A stretch of 35,609 nt of DNA from Endomicrobium sp. (GCA_031266185.1 JAISBM010000010.1:1-35609), one strand, 5' to 3'; positions 16,868 through 25,865 are shown, counted from the stretch's first letter. Made by a program: numbers and translations. Notes: generated from the sequence alone by a model not told the origin.

Positions 16868-17968
16868 GTGATCATTCGAGCAAAGACAAAAGATTTATTC
16901 GAAGGCAAATCAATTTCTGAGAAACAAAGGCAAAACAGTAAGTTTAATTTATTTGAATTAGAATCAGGAAAAACTGAACTTAGATCATACCCTCGTCGAA
17001 TAGTATTAGAACTTACAAATGCCTGTAATCTAAGCTGTGTTATGTGTGGAAGAAATGCAGTAGACTTTTCTTTAACTCGATTTAGTATGGAAAATTTTTA
17101 TGCTTTAGAGCCATTATTTGATATAGTAGAAGAAGTTACTCTTATGGGTTGGGGTGAACCTACAGTTCATCCTAATTTTGAAGAAATGCTTAAAATCTTA
17201 GACAATCATTCGGTGCGCAAATATTTTTGTACTAATGGAATGCGTCTTAATAAGATAAAGGATGCTATATTTAATTACAATGTAGATGTTTTTGCTGTAA
17301 GTGTAGATGGAGCAACTACAAAAACCAACAGTCAAATAAGACGTGGTTCCGATATTCTAAAAATAAATTCATATCTCAAAGAAATTGTTTTGAAAAAAAA
17401 CCGTAAAAGCTTAAAATATCCATATATAAATTATGTCTTTTGCGCAATGAAACAAAATTTAGATGAACTGCCAGATTTGGTTAATATGGCGGCAGATGTT
17501 GGACTTGATGAGGTGAAGGTTGTTTTTTTAACTGCTTTTGATCAAAGTTTAGCAAGTCAAACTCTTTACGGTGAAGAAGAGAAGGTTCGCGAAGTTTTTA
17601 AAAAAACAGAAGAACGCGCACAAAAGTATGAAATACTTTTAAAACTTCCGTATATCACAAGCAGTGATCCTGCAGGGAATGCTCTGCATAGAGATTGTTT
17701 TGTTGCTTACAGAGATTTTTATTTAGGTTCAGATGGGTATGTTCGACCTTGCATGTCTACTTCGCAGAAATTTTTTAAATTTGATAAATATCGTAAATTT
17801 TTTGATATGTGGAATTCAGAAGAATTTAAAAAGCATCGTAAAAGTGTAAATACACCAAATATGCCCAATTCTTGTAAAAATTGTTATCAATCTTCTCATT
17901 GCAACTGGAATAATAAAAAATCTTATATCCAAATAAAGGAAGATTTTGCGCCCGATTGGAAGAGATAA
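16868..17968 (+). CDS. Radical SAM/SPASM domain protein
   Basis: A cytoplasmic iron-sulfur enzyme of 366 residues. LELTNACNLSCVMCGRNAV places CxxxCxxC at C53, C57 and C60 to bind the radical SAM [4Fe-4S] cluster. VTLMGWGEPTVHPNFEEM is the SAM-contacting GGE-like motif (WGEP). CTNGMRLN and VFAVSVDGATTKT follow the usual barrel order. The C-terminal part has HRDC, VRPC, then SCKNCYQSSHCNWN, a Cys array typical of a SPASM auxiliary cluster. Start GTG 16868 has GGGAAGG 7 nt upstream. It follows the metK remnant by 26 nt. Its substrate is unknown. In a polysaccharide locus it may act on a nucleotide sugar or on a protein-linked group, but that is inference. Confidence 0.85.
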   Translation: MIIRAKTKDLFEGKSISEKQRQNSKFNLFELESGKTELRSYPRRIVLELTNACNLSCVMCGRNAVDFSLTRFSMENFYALEPLFDIVEEVTLMGWGEPTVHPNFEEMLKILDNHSVRKYFCTNGMRLNKIKDAIFNYNVDVFAVSVDGATTKTNSQIRRGSDILKINSYLKEIVLKKNRKSLKYPYINYVFCAMKQNLDELPDLVNMAADVGLDEVKVVFLTAFDQSLASQTLYGEEEKVREVFKKTEERAQKYEILLKLPYITSSDPAGNALHRDCFVAYRDFYLGSDGYVRPCMSTSQKFFKFDKYRKFFDMWNSEEFKKHRKSVNTPNMPNSCKNCYQSSHCNWNNKKSYIQIKEDFAPDWKR

Positions 17969-18290
17969 ATAAATAACAAAGGTTCAAAACAACAGTTAGA
18001 TGTAAGGAAAGAATAAAAATGATAAGATAAAAGAAAGAGAATAATATATAAAATGTTCACTCATAAAAAGACTGAATGTGGGAATTAAATCGATAAGCTC
18101 AGGGCTTAATGATAAATTTAAGAAAGAGTCTGAAAGCTTTGTTAGATGCGAAATATGCATTGACTACAAATTTAAGTTCTTCAGCAAACTTGCTTGCGAT
18201 ATCTATCGGTTTTGACTTCACATAAGATTGGTGGCAGAAGATTAAATAAAGACGAAGAGTAGGTTATAACAACAGGAAAAGGGTATTTTT
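17969..18290. other. Gene-free gap before the GtrII-like gene
   Basis: No open frame of credible length or recognisable remnant on either strand. The composition is A+T-rich with many stops. A GGAAAAGGG stretch at its 3' end probably serves as the ribosome binding region of the next gene. I see no convincing terminator hairpin. Confidence 0.4.
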
Positions 18291-20141
18291 ATGATAAAAA
18301 AGATTATAAAATCCAAAACATATTGTTTTTTTATGTTAGTTGGGCTATCATTTTGTGTTAGTTTATGGGTTTTGGCGAAGTACCCTGTATGGAAAGTGAG
18401 TATTGGAGAAAGTGTTGTATGTAGAATAATTACTCTTATGTTTCTGGTTTTATTTTTGTTGGCAGACCCAGTCCGTAGGTTTTTATTAGCAGATAAGGAT
18501 TGGATTGTTTGTATAAAGCAAATATGGCTTAAAATCCCTTCGTTGTATAAAAAATCCTTTTTAATAATTTTTGTTGGATTGAATGTGGTTTTTTTGTTCA
18601 ATACTGTAACATATGTTTTTGGTGATCACGATTGGGGAGGAGTACTGTTTAGTAGAGAAGGGCTTTTTGACTGGCGTGTGGCTATGGGGAGATATTTTTA
18701 TAGTTTTATAAATTTCTTTTTTCTGGATGGGTATAAGATTCTTCCTGTCGCACAAAACTTATTAAGGTTTACGTTTCTTTCTTTAGCGGCAGTTTTACTG
18801 TGTTATTATTGGAAATTACCTAAATCTTGTTTTTTGTATTCACTTATTGGGCTGCTTTTTGTTCTTCAACCTTACGTACTTGAACTAGTATGTTTATGGG
18901 ATAACAATTGCAGTTATCTATATTTTTTTGTGTTAGTAGGCTTTATTTGCTGTGATAACGTTATTAGGCAAAATGGTTGGTTAAAAAGAGTTTTACTTTT
19001 CATGTGCTCTATTATTTCTCTTTGGGTCTCGGTTGGTTCCCATGCGTCTACTGTATCTACAATGGCGATTGTTATATTAGGGAGAATAAGTATTGATTTT
19101 ATATTTTCCGATAAGAATGAAGTTGGCATTAAAGATATTTTATACTCTCACATCTTATCAATATCTGCTGTAGTTAGTGCATGTCTGATCCATGGCGGAG
19201 TGTGTTTATACTTAAAGAAAGAGGGTATTCTTATGAGTTTTTACGTGGTTGATCTTTTAAAATTTAGTGATATTCCACACAGAGTACTGGATATTCTAAA
19301 GTGTATACCTGATTATTTGTTAAACTATTCTCTTCCATTTTTTCCTACATCTTTTACGTATCTTTTTACAATTCTGTTTTTTATGGCATTGGTGGTAAGT
19401 ACCATTAAATGTTTTGAAGATAGTGTATCTTTTAGAAAAAAATTATTAACAGTTTCCATTGTAGTAGTAATGTTTTTTTTGATTTTATTGGCTTGTTTTT
19501 TATCTAGTTATATTACAAAACGCAACATGCTGTTTTACCCTAGAATAGATTTTTTTGGTATGATGTGTTTTCACATTTTTATTGTTGTTATCATTTTTAA
19601 TCAAAGAATCAAATTTGTTAAAAACATTGCTCTTGTTATTTGTATTCTGCTTATACACATATCTGCAGTACAAGATTTCTATGTGCAAAAAATATGGAAA
19701 TTGGGGTTTGATGCTGAGAAAGATCAATGGCAAAGGATTATTTCAAGGATAGAAACAATGCCGGATTATAGAGATACCAAAGATTATCGCGTATTAATGC
19801 TTGGAGCAACACGGCCATACGGCGAGTTCTTTTACACCGGTGTAGACGACCCGAAAAGACTACCAAGCTTCTCCTTTGATTCTCATGTAGGAGGCTGGGG
19901 TACAAATTCTATAATACCCCTTTTGGTATATACTTGCCATTCGAAATATGGTATATGGCGACAAATACCTCCTGATTGGGCGCCAGATGAATACAACAAA
20001 CTCAGTAAAGTTATGTCTGAAGAAATAAAAAATGCGGAGGTATTTCCCTCGTCTAAGTCTATAGCAATTAAAGATGATATAATGCTTGTTGTTCTTAATG
20101 AAGAAAAGTTATTGCAAGCTCAAAAGTTGTTGGAAAATTGA
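18291..20141 (+). CDS. GtrII-like polytopic membrane glucosyltransferase
   Basis: A 616-residue membrane protein with about 10-12 predicted spans. After the third span the loop VFGDHDWGGVLFSREGLFDW followed by GRYFYSFINFFFLDG resembles the Glucos_trans_II (GtrII, PF14264) family, in which an acidic outside loop acts on lipid-linked sugar. The last 130 residues form a soluble domain (YRVLMLGATRPYGEFFYTG, GGWGTNSIIPLLVYTCHS) ending IAIKDDIMLVVLNEEKL. In such systems a GtrB-type transferase makes undecaprenyl-phosphate-sugar and GtrII attaches the sugar to the O-antigen in the periplasm. Two GtrB-like genes (9.8 and 28.8 kb) could supply it. It appears intact. A deletion-ruined paralog lies at 14.4 kb. 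The family assignment is by motif shape. Confidence 0.72.
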   Translation: MIKKIIKSKTYCFFMLVGLSFCVSLWVLAKYPVWKVSIGESVVCRIITLMFLVLFLLADPVRRFLLADKDWIVCIKQIWLKIPSLYKKSFLIIFVGLNVVFLFNTVTYVFGDHDWGGVLFSREGLFDWRVAMGRYFYSFINFFFLDGYKILPVAQNLLRFTFLSLAAVLLCYYWKLPKSCFLYSLIGLLFVLQPYVLELVCLWDNNCSYLYFFVLVGFICCDNVIRQNGWLKRVLLFMCSIISLWVSVGSHASTVSTMAIVILGRISIDFIFSDKNEVGIKDILYSHILSISAVVSACLIHGGVCLYLKKEGILMSFYVVDLLKFSDIPHRVLDILKCIPDYLLNYSLPFFPTSFTYLFTILFFMALVVSTIKCFEDSVSFRKKLLTVSIVVVMFFLILLACFLSSYITKRNMLFYPRIDFFGMMCFHIFIVVIIFNQRIKFVKNIALVICILLIHISAVQDFYVQKIWKLGFDAEKDQWQRIISRIETMPDYRDTKDYRVLMLGATRPYGEFFYTGVDDPKRLPSFSFDSHVGGWGTNSIIPLLVYTCHSKYGIWRQIPPDWAPDEYNKLSKVMSEEIKNAEVFPSSKSIAIKDDIMLVVLNEEKLLQAQKLLEN

Positions 20142-20579
20142 TTTGAAAATGAAGGATAGTTTATCATCTAAAAATAATTGTTAGGATATTATTATAACCA
20201 TTTTAAGTGTGCCCGCTATTTTGGCATAGAACGAGAGTATTTAATAAAAGTTAAAAAATGAAAAGGTTAGCTGAAATGGTGAATTTACAAAGTTGTATAG
20301 TTTAATTTTAGAGTGAAGGGAATTTTTCAAAAAAAATTCTCTTAGCAGTATCGGTGTATATTTGTTGTCCGAGAGACTTTAGACAAACAAAATTAAAGTG
20401 GGTTGTTAAGTTTAGTTATTTTTATAAATGTCTCTATACAAAAGAATATTTGGTATAGTGTTATAGTTAAGATTTGAGGAGAGTTAAATAATAGAGCTTT
20501 TAGTGTAGGAGCCTAACAAGTAATGTAAAAACAGATTTTTTCTTGAAAATTTATAAAAAGGGCAAACCATGGTATAAAA
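20142..20579. other. Gene-free stretch after the GtrII-like gene
   Basis: No intact gene and no remnant I can name in this 438-base part of an 821-base gap. Stops are frequent in all frames. The part nearest 20540 may contain badly decayed sequence of the rfbF copy that becomes recognisable from about 20580. Confidence 0.4.
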
Positions 20580-20763
20580 GATTTTGAGGAAAACTATAAA
20601 GATGGAGATTAAGTATCCTTGAACGTTCTCTATTGGAAGGATTGCTAAAGAAGGGAAGTTGAGAGCATTTAAACACAGTGGGTTTGATACACTTAGAGAT
20701 AAGATTGAAGTGACGGAGATGTGGCGGCGGCGTACACATCCATGGCATGGGCTTTGTGGTTAA
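20580..20763 (+). pseudogene. rfbF: 3' remnant of a second rfbF
   Basis: In two shifting frames the sequence reads ENYKDGD, then SILERSLLEGLLKKG, KLRAFKHSGFDTLRDKIEVT and EMWRRRTHPWHGLCG before TAA at 20761-20763. This tracks the C-terminus of glucose-1-phosphate cytidylyltransferase; the intact copy at 14.8 kb has FERDPLENLAKEGQLNAYKH, NGFWRAMDNLREKN, MWHSSKVPWKVW. The conserved GFW-x-MD has lost several residues (GFDTLRD). No nucleotide-binding half is left. Its position upstream of the intact rfbG (with a ThDP gene between) mirrors the rfbF-rfbG order of the other copy. The next 199 bases up to 20962 contain nothing recognisable. Confidence 0.82.
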
Positions 20764-20962
20764 TGAGATATAAATACATCATCACTTTGTGTTTGATGTG
20801 GGTTGGTAGGAATAGAAGGGTATGAAAGGGGCAGATTCATGCAATGTGAATGTGATATTGTTGCTATCAATCTTCTTTTGCTAAGTGTAACTTTGCCAGG
20901 TTGATAATAATTTTTTGTTTAAATGGAGAAGATAAGCCTTATAAATAAATTTATAGGTAAAT

Positions 20963-22663
20963 ATGACGACAGTATCTGAATATATTTTTGATTTTTTACA
21001 AAAAAAAGGTATTAATACAGTATTCATGGTATCCGGTAGTTCTGCTATGTGGCTTACTGATGCGCTAAAGCGTAAAGATAATCTAAAAGCTATTTGTAAT
21101 CAGCACGAACAAGTATGCGTTATGTCAGCGGATATATATGGCAGACTAAACAACACACCTGGTGTAGCGCTTGTTACCATAGGGCCTGGTGCTACTAATG
21201 CAATTACTGGCGTAGCAGGAGCTTGGACTGATTCAAGTCCTCTTATCGTTCTTTCTGGCAATGCAAGTTCGAAGTTACTTAAATATGAACAGGATACTGC
21301 TATAAGGCAGCATGGTACACAGAGTCTAGACTTATCTAATATAGTGTCTCACATAACAAAATATTTTGCTGTGATAATGCAGCCAGAAGAAACACGTTAT
21401 CATGTAGAACGTGCTTACTTTGAAGCTATGGAAGGACGGCGTGGACCTGTTTGGCTTGATGTGCCTGTAGATATTCAAAATAAACAAGTTCCAGAAAATA
21501 TGGAAAGATTTACTCCTCCTGTTACAAATTATGAGATTATTGATACAGTTACAATCAACAGACTGTTATCAAATAGCAAAAAGCCACTTATAATTGCTGG
21601 AGGAGGCGCGACACAAAATGAAATTACTACATTAAGCCACACTTTCTCTATTCCGGTGGTTACATCTAGGATGGGTATAGATAATATTGTATCATCTGAT
21701 TCTCTTTTCGTTGGACGTCCTGGCGCTTATGGAGATCGAGCTTCACATTTTGCTATTCAGCAGTGCGATTTGCTTTTGATACTGGGTTGTCGTTTATCGG
21801 TTTCTACCATCGGGTATTACCCGGTCAGATTAGGTTTAAATGCGATTAAAGTTCAAGTCGATGTAGATGCCAAAGAACTAGCCAAGACAGATGTTCCTGT
21901 TGATTACAAATTTTGTACAACTGTAGGTAAGTTTGTAGAAGCAGTTAAAAATATAAAATTAGATCTAAATCTAAAAGAATGGATAGAACATTGCACAGAA
22001 ATGCGAGTCAAGTATCCAGTCGTATTAGAAGAATACAAAAATAGAAACCCGCTGAATGCATATTATTTTACTCACTTGTTATCTGAACTTGTTCCAGACA
22101 ACACAGTAATTACCGTTGATACCGGTAGCGTTAGTAATATTGTTTCGCAAACGTGGAACTTAAAAAAAGGGCAGCGATATTTTATTTCAGGTGGTCTTGC
22201 TTGCATGGGATTTTGGGCAGGAGCAATAGGTTGTCTTGACAAGCCGGCGATAGCATTAACAGGTGATGGTGCGTGTGCAATGAATATACAAGAATTTGCC
22301 ACACTAAAATATTACAGATTGCCAATTAAAGTATTTGTGTATCAAAATAATGGATATATGTTAATTCGTCATAATCAGCATAACTATATGAATGACAGAT
22401 TCCTTGGTGTAGGACCCGATAGTGGAGTTCAAACACCTGATTATTGCAAGGTAGCGGGAGCGTTCGGTCTTCCATCTGTTCGGATCCATGCCGATGACGA
22501 TATTCAAAATAAAATAAATGAAGTGTTAACTACAAAAGGGCCTGTAATTTGCGAGGTAATGTTGGAAAATTTTGGAGAAATATCTCCTCGTATTGCGTCA
22601 CGAGTTATGCCAGATGGTAGTCTTAAAGCCTGTGAGTTTGATGATTTATTTCCATTTTTATAA
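20963..22663 (+). CDS. ThDP-dependent enzyme, acetolactate synthase-like (YerE-type candidate)
   Basis: A 566-residue thiamine-diphosphate enzyme with the full three-domain layout. The N-terminal PYR domain has FMVSGSSAMWL and a catalytic Glu (E49) in NQHEQVC. GPGATNAITGVAGAWTDSSP follows. The middle domain begins near NSKKPLIIAGGG, and the C-terminal PP domain carries GDGACAMN (about residue 434) with QNNGYML about 27 residues later, the ThDP/Mg motif. Enzymes of this class transfer an acetaldehyde unit from pyruvate to a keto acceptor. Lying 20 nt before rfbG, it could add a two-carbon branch to CDP-4-keto-6-deoxyglucose, as YerE does in yersiniose synthesis. True acetolactate synthase for amino acids is less likely in this setting. 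Confidence 0.85.
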   Translation: MTTVSEYIFDFLQKKGINTVFMVSGSSAMWLTDALKRKDNLKAICNQHEQVCVMSADIYGRLNNTPGVALVTIGPGATNAITGVAGAWTDSSPLIVLSGNASSKLLKYEQDTAIRQHGTQSLDLSNIVSHITKYFAVIMQPEETRYHVERAYFEAMEGRRGPVWLDVPVDIQNKQVPENMERFTPPVTNYEIIDTVTINRLLSNSKKPLIIAGGGATQNEITTLSHTFSIPVVTSRMGIDNIVSSDSLFVGRPGAYGDRASHFAIQQCDLLLILGCRLSVSTIGYYPVRLGLNAIKVQVDVDAKELAKTDVPVDYKFCTTVGKFVEAVKNIKLDLNLKEWIEHCTEMRVKYPVVLEEYKNRNPLNAYYFTHLLSELVPDNTVITVDTGSVSNIVSQTWNLKKGQRYFISGGLACMGFWAGAIGCLDKPAIALTGDGACAMNIQEFATLKYYRLPIKVFVYQNNGYMLIRHNQHNYMNDRFLGVGPDSGVQTPDYCKVAGAFGLPSVRIHADDDIQNKINEVLTTKGPVICEVMLENFGEISPRIASRVMPDGSLKACEFDDLFPFL

Positions 22664-22683
22664 AAGGAAGGACAACTGCAACG

Positions 22684-23760
22684 ATGAGTATAAAGAAAGC
22701 CAGTCAGAAAAATAAAGAATTCTATAAAAGGAAAAAAATTTTTGTGACCGGGCATACAGGTTTTAAAGGAGCGTGGCTTATAGCAGTGCTCCATGAAGTC
22801 GATGCAGATACTATGGGTTATGCGCTTGCAGCTGAACCGGGATCTTTGTTTGAGAAAATTGATGGGAGCTCACTAATAAAGAGTGTCATTGGCGATGTAA
22901 GAGACTTTAATAAATTAAAAGAAGCGCTATGTAGCTTTAATCCTGAGATTGTGATTCATTTAGCGGCTCAAGCGAATGTAAATGATTGCTTTAATAATCC
23001 AAAATATACTTACGAAACGAATTTAATGGGAACCGTTAATTTGTTTGAGGCTATTCGTGCTTGCGAAAGTGTTAAAAGCGTTTTAGTAGTCACAACAGAT
23101 AAAGTCTATGAAAATAGGGGAGACGGAGGAGCGTATAATGAAAAAGATAAACTTGGCGGAATTGAGCCATATTCAAGCAGTAAAGCATGTATGGAATTTA
23201 TTACCGATACTTACAAACACTCTTATTTGCTAACAGATAAAAGGCATGTTGGTGTTTCAACAGCTAGGGCAAGCAATGTAATTGGAGGTGGGGACCACGT
23301 TCAAGCACGACTAATCCCATCAATCCTTAATTCATTTGTGCGAAACAAAGCTGTAGAGCTGCGAAATCCCGATCAGTTTCGACCATGGCAATCGGTATTA
23401 GATGCGTTGAATGGATATCTCTCTATTGCTAGATTGACATATGAAGCACCGGAAAGATATTCAAGTCAATGGAACATAGGTCCATTAAAAAAAGGAATAC
23501 GAACAGTTCTTGAAGTTGTAAGAAAAATGCAACACTATTATTACAAACGAGATGTCGGTTATGTGAAAACCAAGACTTTTAGTGTAGTTGAATCTAAAAC
23601 ATTAGGATTGGATATAACAAAATCATTAGAGCAACTTGATTGGGAACCGGAATTATCCCTAGATCAGATGTTGCGTGACTTGGTTGAATTTTTTAAACAA
23701 CAACAGGTAGGAGAGTCTGAACAAAGTATTCTAATGAAGCAAATACGCAAATTTTTTTGA
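22684..23760 (+). CDS. rfbG: CDP-glucose 4,6-dehydratase
   Basis: Converts CDP-glucose to CDP-4-keto-6-deoxyglucose. KIFVTGHTGFKGAWLIAVLH is the distinctive NAD-binding loop of this branch (GHTGFKG rather than GGAGFIG). VIHLAAQANVNDCFNNP, VVTTDKVYENR (catalytic Thr-Asp-Lys) and EPYSSSKACMEF (catalytic Tyr/Lys) follow. ARASNVIGGGDHVQARLIPS and FRPWQSVLDALNGYL are also family-specific. At 358 residues it is full length. The GGAAGG Shine-Dalgarno is 12 nt from the ATG. It starts 20 nt after the ThDP gene. It is the only complete rfbG in the window and depends on the rfbF at 14.8 kb for substrate. Confidence 0.94.
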   Translation: MSIKKASQKNKEFYKRKKIFVTGHTGFKGAWLIAVLHEVDADTMGYALAAEPGSLFEKIDGSSLIKSVIGDVRDFNKLKEALCSFNPEIVIHLAAQANVNDCFNNPKYTYETNLMGTVNLFEAIRACESVKSVLVVTTDKVYENRGDGGAYNEKDKLGGIEPYSSSKACMEFITDTYKHSYLLTDKRHVGVSTARASNVIGGGDHVQARLIPSILNSFVRNKAVELRNPDQFRPWQSVLDALNGYLSIARLTYEAPERYSSQWNIGPLKKGIRTVLEVVRKMQHYYYKRDVGYVKTKTFSVVESKTLGLDITKSLEQLDWEPELSLDQMLRDLVEFFKQQQVGESEQSILMKQIRKFF

Positions 23761-23779
23761 TTGGATATGAGGGGCTAAC

Positions 23780-24108
23780 ATGGAGAAGAAGAATTACTCA
23801 AATAAGTCTGCAGTCCTTTTTGACAAGGTAACCAAAGATTACGACGAAGAGAAGCGCAGGTCTCTTAAGCTGTCAAAATCTTTTGACATAAAGTTATTTT
23901 ATAAGTATAAATGTAAGATTGTTAAGAATATTTATGCAAACTTCCTTGTTTTTACGGATGTGGCATTTCAGAGGAGTCGTTGAAAGTGGCAAGAACACAA
24001 TATTGTTATTGTAAATTTGATTGCATTAATATTTCTAGTGATATTGAAAGCATGTTATCTTGGTTGTCGTTGGGAGCTCAGTATTATTGTTTGGGAGAGA
24101 AATTTTAA
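23780..24108 (+). pseudogene. N-terminal fragment of a SAM-dependent methyltransferase, frameshifted
   Basis: Starting at ATG 23780, SAVLFDKVTKDYDEEKRRSL and KSFDIKLFYKYK look like the N-terminal cap of a class I sugar methyltransferase. The frame is lost near 23950. In the neighbouring frame FYGCGISEESLKVARTQYCY, then FDCINISSDIESM gives motif I (GCGISEESL) and the following acidic strand. It ends at a TAA (24106-24108) just after SLGAQYYCLGEKF, well before the catalytic half. The remaining two thirds of the methyltransferase are missing. The downstream cupin gene begins 3 nt later, consistent with a deletion that joined the two. Confidence 0.75.
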
Positions 24109-24111
24109 ACT

Positions 24112-24684
24112 ATGCCAATATCCATATCTTCTACAAATTTTCAAGGACTCGCGTTAATAACAGCGCATCATTTTAATGATGGTGCTTTCTTTCTAACAAA
24201 GTATTACCGAAAGACTGATTTTGAGCGATATGGACTACCATGTGATTATACCGAAAGTAGTGTTATTTCATATAAAAAAGGAACACTTCGTGGATTGCAT
24301 TATCAAAACCAGCCTTCGCAAGCTAAATTAATATATATTATATCTGGCTCAATTTTTTTAGTTGCATTAGATTTGAGATATAATTTGACTACTTTTGGTC
24401 ACTATCAAAGCTGGATATTTAATGCAAATGAGAATAAAGCTATATTTTTCCCTGAGCTGGTTGCTATGGGCATTCTTGCATTACAAGATACAATTATCTC
24501 GTTTAATTGTACAGGTGAGTATATATCGGAAAAATGCAGTGGAATAATTTGGAGTGACAGGGAGTTAAATATCCCATGGCCGATTGATAGGGTAAAAAGC
24601 CCTATTTTATTATCAGAAAAAGATAAAAACTTGCAGACATTTAAAGAGTATAAAAAAATAGGGCTCATTAATATAGCAAATTGA
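24112..24684 (+). CDS. RmlC-like cupin sugar epimerase with altered active site
   Basis: A 190-residue member of the dTDP-4-dehydrorhamnose 3,5-epimerase fold. SVISYKKGTLRGLHYQNQPS has the family's RGLHYQ with the catalytic His, LIYIISGSIFLVALDLR the central cupin strand, and GIIWSDRELNIPWPI the C-terminal signature. Two family-invariant positions differ: the usual GFAHGF region reads LVAMGI (His to Met), and the catalytic Tyr of the LYK segment appears as Phe (ISFNCTGEY). The protein may therefore catalyse a different epimerisation, a single epimerisation, or be failing. It follows rfbG, so a CDP-4-keto sugar is its likeliest substrate. The residue equivalences are from memory of the family. 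Confidence 0.72.
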   Translation: MPISISSTNFQGLALITAHHFNDGAFFLTKYYRKTDFERYGLPCDYTESSVISYKKGTLRGLHYQNQPSQAKLIYIISGSIFLVALDLRYNLTTFGHYQSWIFNANENKAIFFPELVAMGILALQDTIISFNCTGEYISEKCSGIIWSDRELNIPWPIDRVKSPILLSEKDKNLQTFKEYKKIGLINIAN

Positions 24685-24812
24685 ACTTGCAGTATTTTAC
24701 AGTGTGTTGTAAATTGTAGGTTTTGGTGAAATATATCGAGTTGAGAAAATGAGAGAAGCTATGATAATTATCAAGGTGTTGCCATTTGATAGAAAAAGGG
24801 AGGGGATGATTA

Positions 24813-25865
24813 ATGTCATTAGAAAATCGTGTTTGTTTGCTTGATTGTACTTTGCGTGACGGAGGTCAGGGTATAGAAATTGCTGCAAAAAAAGGATATG
24901 ATAGAACATTTTCGCAAACAGAAAGAACTAGAATGACAGAATTGCTTGAAAAATCAAATATTGAATATATAGAAGTCGGGGTAGTGAAGAATTCAATTGA
25001 TGATCTTCATAAATATTCCATCTATAAGTCTATTGAGGATGTATCAAATTCCATTCCGCAAAAAACTGTAAAGTCCTCAGAATATGCAGCAATGTTTGTA
25101 GGTCCGGACACTCCATATGGAGATTTGCCAGAATATAAAGAAGGAATGTGTGAATGTATACGAGTAATGCTTAGGTATTCAGAGTTAAAAAAATCATTGG
25201 ACTTTTGCAAGGTATTGTCAAAAAAGGGATATAAAGTTTTTGTGCAACCCACAGTAACTGCGCGTTTTACAAATGATGATTTAAATTTAGTTTTAGATGC
25301 CGCAAACGACATAAACGCTCATGCTGTATATTTTGTTGACTCTTACGGCTTCTTCAATAGTGATGATATTAAACAGTATTTTGAGCTTTTTGACAAAAAA
25401 CTTAACAAAGGGATAAAGGTTGGTTTTCACGCGCACAACAACTTAAGTCTTGCTTTACCAAATGCAATGGAGTTGCTAAATATTGAATCAGAGCGAAAAA
25501 TTATTATCGACTCCTGTTTGCTTGGTATGGGGCAGGGCGCAGGCAATCTTCAAACTGAACTGATAAGTATATATTTGAATGAAAATTATGGTAAAGAGTA
25601 CGATTATTGTGCTATACTTGATGCATGTGAATTAATAGACAAATTTTCTGATGAGATGCTTCGTGGAAACTCACTTAAAACAACCATTCCCGCAGTATGC
25701 AAAGTTGCTTATCAAAATTCGTATGAATTGCGAGATAATTTAAAGTTTTCGTACTCAGATATTTATCGTATATTAAGCGATATTCCAGATGAAATTTTAG
25801 AAATTAAATATAGATTCACACAAAATGACCTAAAAAAACTAATCGAATATTTTAGAACAAAATGA
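24813..25865 (+). CDS. DRE-TIM metallolyase aldolase (HMG-CoA lyase / 4-hydroxy-2-oxovalerate aldolase-like)
   Basis: A 350-residue (beta/alpha)8-barrel aldolase. LLDCTLRDGGQGIEI (residues 9-23) has the Arg15-Asp16 catalytic and metal pair, and VGFHAHNNLSLAL (about residue 204) gives the HxH metal ligands. IIDSCLLGMGQGAGNLQTEL matches the conserved DxSxxGMGxGAGN of 4-hydroxy-2-oxovalerate aldolases. Enzymes of this type make or break a C-C bond to pyruvate. The preceding GGGAGGGG gives a strong Shine-Dalgarno. Its TGA overlaps the next ATG (ATGA), so it is translationally coupled to the split ThDP pair. Its place between sugar enzymes suggests a role in building or using a branched or extended sugar; the exact reaction is unknown. 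Confidence 0.85.
   Translation: MSLENRVCLLDCTLRDGGQGIEIAAKKGYDRTFSQTERTRMTELLEKSNIEYIEVGVVKNSIDDLHKYSIYKSIEDVSNSIPQKTVKSSEYAAMFVGPDTPYGDLPEYKEGMCECIRVMLRYSELKKSLDFCKVLSKKGYKVFVQPTVTARFTNDDLNLVLDAANDINAHAVYFVDSYGFFNSDDIKQYFELFDKKLNKGIKVGFHAHNNLSLALPNAMELLNIESERKIIIDSCLLGMGQGAGNLQTELISIYLNENYGKEYDYCAILDACELIDKFSDEMLRGNSLKTTIPAVCKVAYQNSYELRDNLKFSYSDIYRILSDIPDEILEIKYRFTQNDLKKLIEYFRTK

Noticed and set aside
20963-22663. Housekeeping acetolactate synthase (ilvB)
   Set aside because: There is no small regulatory subunit or ilvC/ilvD neighbour. It lies 20 nt from CDP-glucose 4,6-dehydratase in a sugar cluster. Not excluded by sequence alone.
24696-24713. Short hairpin TTTACA-GTGTGT-TGTAAA after the cupin gene
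   Set aside because: The stem is only 6 A+T-rich pairs and is not followed by a T run, so it does not qualify as a terminator.
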